Shown: positions 8,134-11,011 of the stretch, piece after piece
Layout: each line of letters starts with the position of its first letter
How positions within the stretch are numbered: position 1 is the first letter of the stretch
Assembly (NCBI GenBank): GCA_965262315.1
Contig: CBDHFJ010000156.1
Coordinates: 1-11,011 of the forward strand
Length of the DNA stretch: 11,011 nucleotides
Source of the DNA: JBCCFK01 sp965262315
Lineage (GTDB): Bacteria; Actinomycetota; Acidimicrobiia; Acidimicrobiales; UBA8592
Reading direction: 5' to 3'
Notes under the pieces: generated by a model
Database searches by the model: none
Told to the model about the DNA's origin: nothing
What the model saw: only the letters and a program-made list of their open reading frames with translations
Translations under genes and position numbers: made by a program

Positions 8134-8511
8134 GTGGCCCGGTACGACCCCCGTTACGACGGAGGTGCTGCCACGCGTTTCACCCAACCCGACACCATCG
8201 TGCCCAACCCCGCCGTGCCGCAGGATCTGAACCGCTATTCGTACGTGGTGAACAACCCTGTCAAGTACGTCGATCCCAGCGGGCACTGTTACGGGCTATC
8301 CGACGGAGATGCGACAGCCCGCTGCGTCAGGGCGTATGCAGCGGCAGAGGTGGCTACCGCCAGGGCAGCAGTGCCGTCCCCTGGGGCGCCGGGTCCGGTG
8401 CCCGGTGGTACATCGATTGGATTGTTGCCGGGCCTGATCCCTGCGGGGGTGTCGGCAACTGGAGTTGAACTTGCCCATGTTGGCGACCTCTGGGCGGAGC
8501 CGGCGTCGTAG
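8134..8511 (+). pseudogene. RHS-core fragment 1, end of the core plus a tip of unknown function
   Basis: The frame reads ARYDPRY...RFTQPDTIVPNP...PQDLNRYSYVVNNP.KYVDPSG, the conserved end of an RHS repeat-associated core. DPSG (codons 47-50 from GTG 8134) marks the point where the variable tip normally begins. After it come about 75 residues (HCYGLSDGDATARC, an Ala-rich stretch, a Pro/Gly-rich stretch) to a TAG at 8509-8511, with no toxin domain that I recognise. Whole RHS proteins are very large and carry signal and many YD repeats. Here only the last core segment exists, with no promoter, no Shine-Dalgarno and no plausible N-terminus, and it begins 8 bp after the ligase stop. Compared with fragment 2, extra residues (YDGGAAT) sit before RFTQPD, so the upstream part is rearranged. 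This is most likely a displaced orphan tip rather than an expressed gene. Confidence 0.75.
8175..8200 (+). repeat. 26-bp RHS-core repeat, copy 1
   Basis: This 26-bp stretch encodes the RFTQPDTI region and is identical to 9546-9571. A third, 22-bp version with one mismatch lies at 10047-10068. All three are in the same orientation, and homologous recombination between them is possible. Confidence 0.9.
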
Positions 8512-8772
8512 CCCAGGGTGCAGGCCTTGGAGCACGGGGAGCAGGCACAGGTTTGGTGGGTGTGGGCGACGACCTCGAAATCGGCCGGGGCCGGCCTTGG
8601 GGCGCGCAGCGGTGATGTCGCAGCAGTTGTGTCTGGAGTCGACCAACGTCTCAGCCCGGTCCTCCCGCGTCGGTCAGGTCCCGCTACTTGGCCCCTTCCT
8701 TGCGAGCCGATCAGGGGCGGCCGCCGGCGCAGCGGCGGTCAACGACCACTAACATGGCTGGACGCGTGGTCA

Positions 8773-8800
8773 CTGCCTCAGGCAACCGCCTGAGCGGCAG
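8773..8800. terminator. Strong hairpin inside the decayed region
   Basis: The left arm CTGCCTCAGGC (8773-8783) pairs with the right arm (8788-8800: GCCTGA, bulged GC, GGCAG) around the loop AACC. This gives 11 base pairs with one 2-nt bulge. No T tract follows on the plus strand. It may be a U-less terminator left from a lost gene, or the base of a mobile-element end. Confidence 0.35.
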
Positions 8801-9119
8801 CTGGCCACGCTTTGGTTCGCTTCGGGGACCTCATCGATCCGGGTTGGTCAGAATCTGAGTGCGGCTTCGTACTAGCACCGGGGCTGACACGCTGAAGTCT
8901 GCATCGATCGGAGCCGTGTCCGGTGAACGGGGCACGGGGCTATCGCCGTGGACCTGTTGAGGGCAAGTTCGAGCAGAAGCCGGTCCGCCATGTCGACCTC
9001 TGGCAGGTTCGCCTGTGGTTCAGGCTCTACAGAACTCGGAATCTACGGTACATCTGCGCCCCTTCCCTGCTATGGATGGCGGAGCCACATCGCGGCATGG
9101 GCCGCCGCTGGGTTTGATG

Positions 9120-9383
9120 GGATGCAATCGACCCTGCCGTCGAGGCGGCGAGACCGAGTGGATCACCGTCGACATTCATCGTGATGTCGCTTGATGGTCG
9201 CGTGATCTGAACTCAGCAACTCGTGCGATCGCGTGGAGGTCCGGATACGCCACCGAGACGAAGGCCACGTTGTCTATCAGCGTGATCGACGTTCGGCCCA
9301 ATGATGTGTGGCTCATCCGGGCACACGACGGGTGGAGACCCAAGAGCTACCGCCGTGGCAAGAATTGGATCGAGAGTGGGTAG
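9120..9383 (+). pseudogene. Candidate remnant of a small protein gene, interrupted by TGA
   Basis: One frame reads protein-like sequence on both sides of a TGA at 9192-9194. Before it is GGETEWITVDIHRDVA. After it comes a frame open to a TAG at 9381-9383 that includes TKATLSISVIDVRPNDVWLI and DGWRPKSYRRGKNWIESG. Codon choice is moderately GC3-rich and the alternating hydrophobic pattern looks like beta strands. No good start codon or ribosome binding site is seen after the TGA. I do not recognise a family. Lying between RHS fragments 1 and 2, it could be the remains of a toxin or immunity gene; this is inference and the coding claim itself is weak. Confidence 0.25.
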
Positions 9384-9507
9384 CGCTGTCGGAGTACTGG
9401 CTGGGCGGGCCGATCGCTAAAACGCGCCCGCATCGCCGGACGTGTCGATCCGGAGACTGCTTGGATTCCGCCGCGATAAGAGCAGCGTGCTTTCCGGCTG
9501 ACCCTAG

Positions 9508-9639
9508 ATGGCGTGCGACACCCGCTACTACGATCCCGTCGTGGGGCGTTTCACCCAACCCGACACCATCGGGCCTGACGGGGCGAATCCGCAAGACCTC
9601 AACCGCTACACCTACGTCCGCAACAACCTCATCCGCTAG
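9508..9639 (+). pseudogene. RHS-core fragment 2, cut off just before DPSG
   Basis: An ATG at 9508 immediately follows an in-frame TAG (9505-9507) and opens 43 codons. They include DTRYYDPVVGRFTQPDTIG, then PQDLNRYTYVRNN, then LIR and TAG (9637-9639). RYYDP..GRFTQPD and NPQDLNRY.YVRNN are hallmark RHS-core sequence and align with fragment 1. Where the family reads NNP(L/V)..Y.DPSG, this copy lacks the Pro codon and has TAG where a Tyr codon is expected, so it ends before the tip junction. No Shine-Dalgarno is present. It is a remnant and is not expected to make a functional protein. Confidence 0.8.
9546..9571 (+). repeat. 26-bp RHS-core repeat, copy 2
   Basis: Identical over 26 bp to 8175-8200, within the RFTQPDTI-coding part of RHS fragment 2. 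Confidence 0.9.
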
Positions 9640-9788
9640 CAGGAGCGTCAGCAGCTGTTCCCAAGGGGATAGAGATGCGCGTGCGAGGCATTGCTGTTGA
9701 GCCGAGTTGCGGGGCGCATGGGGTCAGGCCCCGTAGTGAGCGACCCGCTAAGACTTCGCCGTGCGGGGCATTGAGCTAGGTGGTCGTG

Positions 9789-10013
9789 GTGAAGAGCTTC
9801 TGGTCCGACGTCGACAGTGGTACCGCCATGCGAGCAGGCGTCGGCGCAGTCTCTCTCACCCTGGCCGGGATTGTGGCCTTGGTCCGAGCGGACGAGTCGA
9901 GCAATGCGCTACTCGCTTTGGCTTCGTTCGTTAGTGGAGTCATCCTGGCATGGGTGGCGGTGCGCAACTGGCAGAGCTACCGCAGATCCGGCCAAGAAGG
10001 TCGGAGGACATAG
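9789..10013 (+). CDS. Small two-helix membrane protein between RHS fragments
   Basis: The protein has 74 residues from GTG 9789, chosen because AGGTGG (9778-9783) lies 5 nt upstream; GTG 9780 and 9786 are alternatives. After a short polar N-terminus (KSFWSDVDSGTAMR) come two hydrophobic segments, AGVGAVSLTLAGIVALV (about 15-31) and ALLALASFVSGVILAWVAV (about 39-57), joined by a short charged turn (RADESSN). A basic, Arg-rich tail (RNWQSYRRSGQEGRR) is predicted to be cytoplasmic, giving a helical hairpin. No family is recognised. It starts about 150 bp after RHS fragment 2 and ends 8 bp before fragment 3, the place where an immunity gene would sit in an RHS tip array. Small membrane immunity proteins exist for pore-forming toxins, but no toxin partner is visible, so the role is a guess. 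Confidence 0.55.
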   Translation: MKSFWSDVDSGTAMRAGVGAVSLTLAGIVALVRADESSNALLALASFVSGVILAWVAVRNWQSYRRSGQEGRRT

Positions 10014-10021
10014 GTCCCGGC

Positions 10022-10085
10022 TACGACGAGCGCTACTACGACCGGCGCGTTTCGCCCAACCCGACACCTTGCTCGGGCGGATTGG
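10022..10085 (+). pseudogene. RHS-core fragment 3, frameshifted
   Basis: The sequence reads YDERYYD, then changes frame, after which RFAQPDTLLGR appears in another frame. Aligned to fragment 2, the spacing between the RYYD codons and the RFTQPD repeat is 4 nt instead of 11, a 7-nt deletion. The repeat portion (10047-10068) matches copies 1 and 2 over 22 bp with one mismatch. Nothing of the NPQDLNRY part is recognisable after 10085. This is a non-functional remnant on the same strand as the other two. Confidence 0.7.
10047..10068 (+). repeat. RHS-core repeat, copy 3 (22 bp, one mismatch)
   Basis: Matches 8175-8196 and 9546-9567 except for one A-to-G change, then diverges. Confidence 0.8.
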
Positions 10086-10188
10086 CGCGTCTCCACGGCG
10101 CTTCGCTCGCTGGGCGTCACCGACCGTGGCCGAGGGCTGCTCGGCGTAGCTCGTCGGTCACCTGGTCTGTCGCCTCCCGTCCGCTCCC

Positions 10189-10293
10189 TCAGCCGAGTCC
10201 GTCGGCGATGAGGCGACGGAGCTCGCGGGCCGCCGCGTCGTGCCGGTCGTCGCGGGTGGGCGCGTCGGGACCCAGCTCCTCTCCTCCACTCAT
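10189..10293 (-). CDS. 34-codon ORF overlapping the HNH gene stop (ATGA)
   Basis: Its ATG (10293-10291) overlaps the frame-corrected TGA of the HNH endonuclease gene in the sequence ATGA, an arrangement typical of translational coupling. The 34 codons run MSGGEELGPDAPTRDDRHD, then AAARELRRLIADGLG, to TGA at 10191-10189. Codons are strongly G/C-ending, like genuine genes here and unlike the other two frames. The second half is a likely amphipathic, charged helix. I recognise no family. Short length keeps confidence modest, but overlap and codon bias together make it a better candidate than chance small ORFs. Confidence 0.45.
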   Translation of the reverse strand: MSGGEELGPDAPTRDDRHDAAARELRRLIADGLG

Positions 10294-11011
10294 GCTGCTT
10301 GTTCGTGGCGGTTGTGGTGGCAGGGGCGCAGCGGAGTTTAAGCTCGTCGACCACGGTGTGGCCGGTCACCTCGTAGGCGGGGTCGTGGTCGTACTCGAGG
10401 AGATGCGGGCTGCCGCAGTCGACGCATGCCCTGTCTCGCTCCTTGACGACGCGCTTTTGTCGGGTCGAGGGGTGGCGGCGACGGGCGGACGCGTTGATTG
10501 GCCGCCCGCCGGCGTCGTGGATCAAAACGCGAAGGAACGAGTCGGGGGCGATGCGTTCGATCACCGTTTCGGGGATGGGGGTGCCGTCGTCGGTGGTGCA
10601 GCCGTCGCCTCGGACGTGGAGCACCAGTTCGGTCTGCACTGCGCCGATGCCGTCGGTGAGGGCGGTTTCGAGGGCGTCGGCGTGTTGTTGGGCCAAGCTG
10701 GGCCACTCGCCGGACGCGTCCGCCCGTGGTTTCGACCGCATGACGAGGGTGGTGAGGAGGCTGATGAGGGTGGCGGCGATGTGGGGTGGGAGGCGGAGGG
10801 TGAACACGACCATGCCGTCGGCTTCGGTGCGCCACGTGACCGAACGATGCCGCCGCTGGTGGGCTTCGAGCTGCTCCGGCGTCGAGTTGCGGGCGACCCA
10901 CAGCGCCAACGCGCGGTTGAGTTGGCCTGCGGGGTGGCGGAGCGCCAGGTCGAGGAGTTCGGTCTCGTTGGCGGCGGTGGCGAAGCGGGTGAGGGCGCGG
11001 GCTTTGGCGTA
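10290..11011 (-). pseudogene. DUF222-HNH endonuclease (13E12-repeat type), partial at window edge, single-base frameshift
   Basis: The frame enters from beyond base 11011. The DUF222 part begins with YAKARALTRFATAANETELL, a characteristic stretch, so the true start lies outside the window. The HNH part shows CVDCG (10426-10412), LEYDHDPAYEVTG and VVDELKLRCAP, where the family continues into CHH. Here the uncorrected frame turns into APATTTATNK and runs without family resemblance to 9977. Adding one G to the run at 10323-10326 restores CAPCHHNRHEQAA and a TGA at 10292-10290, the normal family ending. As written, the zinc-binding CxxCHH and catalytic His are lost, so the protein would be inactive unless this is a sequencing error. 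These proteins form a high-copy actinobacterial family; mycobacterial members include the REP13E12 elements used as a prophage attachment site. Confidence 0.85.

Larger units (their letters stand above)
8512..9507. other. 996-bp stretch without a supportable intact gene (decayed accessory DNA)
   Basis: Base composition is visibly less GC-rich and third-position bias is irregular in every frame, unlike the metabolic genes to the left. Short open frames exist (for example 8923-9117 and 8948-9184 on the plus strand), but they lack ribosome binding sites, overlap one another and show no recognisable motif. The stretch holds a strong hairpin (8773-8800) and a broken protein-like frame (9120-9383). 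I found no tRNA, no transposase and no inverted-repeat ends. In an intact RHS locus, toxin and immunity sequences would lie in this position, between two core fragments. Confidence 0.55.

Noticed and set aside
8290..8646. Minus-strand Cys-rich frame (TCACSPCSKAC) opposite RHS fragment 1
   Set aside because: It was considered as a zinc or deaminase-like motif, but spacing does not match PCxxC, there is no start codon or ribosome binding site, and the plus-strand frame is continuous with RHS sequence.
8740..8800. Possible integron attC site or cassette boundary
   Set aside because: A hairpin is present but no paired R'/R'' core sites (GTTRRRY/RYYYAAC) were found in the right places, and no integrase is in the window.
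8923..9117. GTG-started 64-codon ORF
   Set aside because: No ribosome binding site, irregular codon bias toward its end and no recognisable motif; left as part of the decayed stretch.
9675..9779. 34-codon ORF ending next to the two-helix membrane protein gene
   Set aside because: There is a weak AAGGGG upstream, but Arg/Pro/Ser-rich content without third-position bias; probably chance.
9977..10289. Read-through extension of the HNH frame
   Set aside because: The translation loses family resemblance at the G run and runs antisense through RHS fragment 3. The one-base correction gives the normal family ending.

Overview
The window is high-GC DNA with strong G/C bias at third codon positions. 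It carries actinobacterial hallmarks: a TypA/BipA GTPase, a DUF2277 protein, a luciferase-like (F420-type) oxidoreductase, a DUF222-HNH endonuclease, and several genes whose start codon sits 6-7 nt after a TANNNT hexamer with no Shine-Dalgarno, as in leaderless transcripts. An actinobacterium, perhaps of the Acidimicrobiia, fits best; the class is an inference from gene content only.

Left and middle (1-8125) are compact housekeeping and metabolic genes. A 5'-truncated APH/ecdysteroid-kinase-like phosphotransferase is followed 28 bp later by a histidine phosphatase. A double-META-domain lipoprotein converges on that pair, and typA diverges from the lipoprotein. A small unknown gene converges on typA. 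DUF2277 and a luciferase-like oxidoreductase follow in tandem, then a convergent Crp-family regulator, which diverges from an AMP-forming acyl-CoA ligase. All three convergent pairs are very tight (3-21 bp apart). At two of them a GC-rich hairpin contains both stop codons.

Right (8126-11011) is an accessory region and the most interesting part. Immediately after the acyl-CoA ligase lie three same-strand fragments of the conserved end of an RHS-repeat-associated core (motif RYYD...RFTQPDT...PQDLNRY.YV.NN...DPSG), at 8134-8511, 9508-9639 and 10022-10085. No parental rhs gene is in the window. The fragments show different damage: one reads through DPSG into a tip of unknown function, one stops at a Tyr-to-TAG change just before DPSG, and one has a 7-nt frameshifting deletion. 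Between the second and third lies an intact-looking 74-residue two-helix membrane protein. A broken reading frame lies between the first and second. The layout resembles a decayed array of orphan RHS tip modules (tip, toxin, immunity), but no toxin domain could be recognised.

At the right edge a minus-strand DUF222-HNH endonuclease runs out of the window. Its zinc-binding CxxCHH motif is destroyed by what looks like one missing base in a G run at 10323-10326. In the corrected frame its stop codon overlaps, as ATGA, the start of a clean 34-codon ORF. Nothing resembling a tRNA, rRNA, CRISPR array or transposase was seen.
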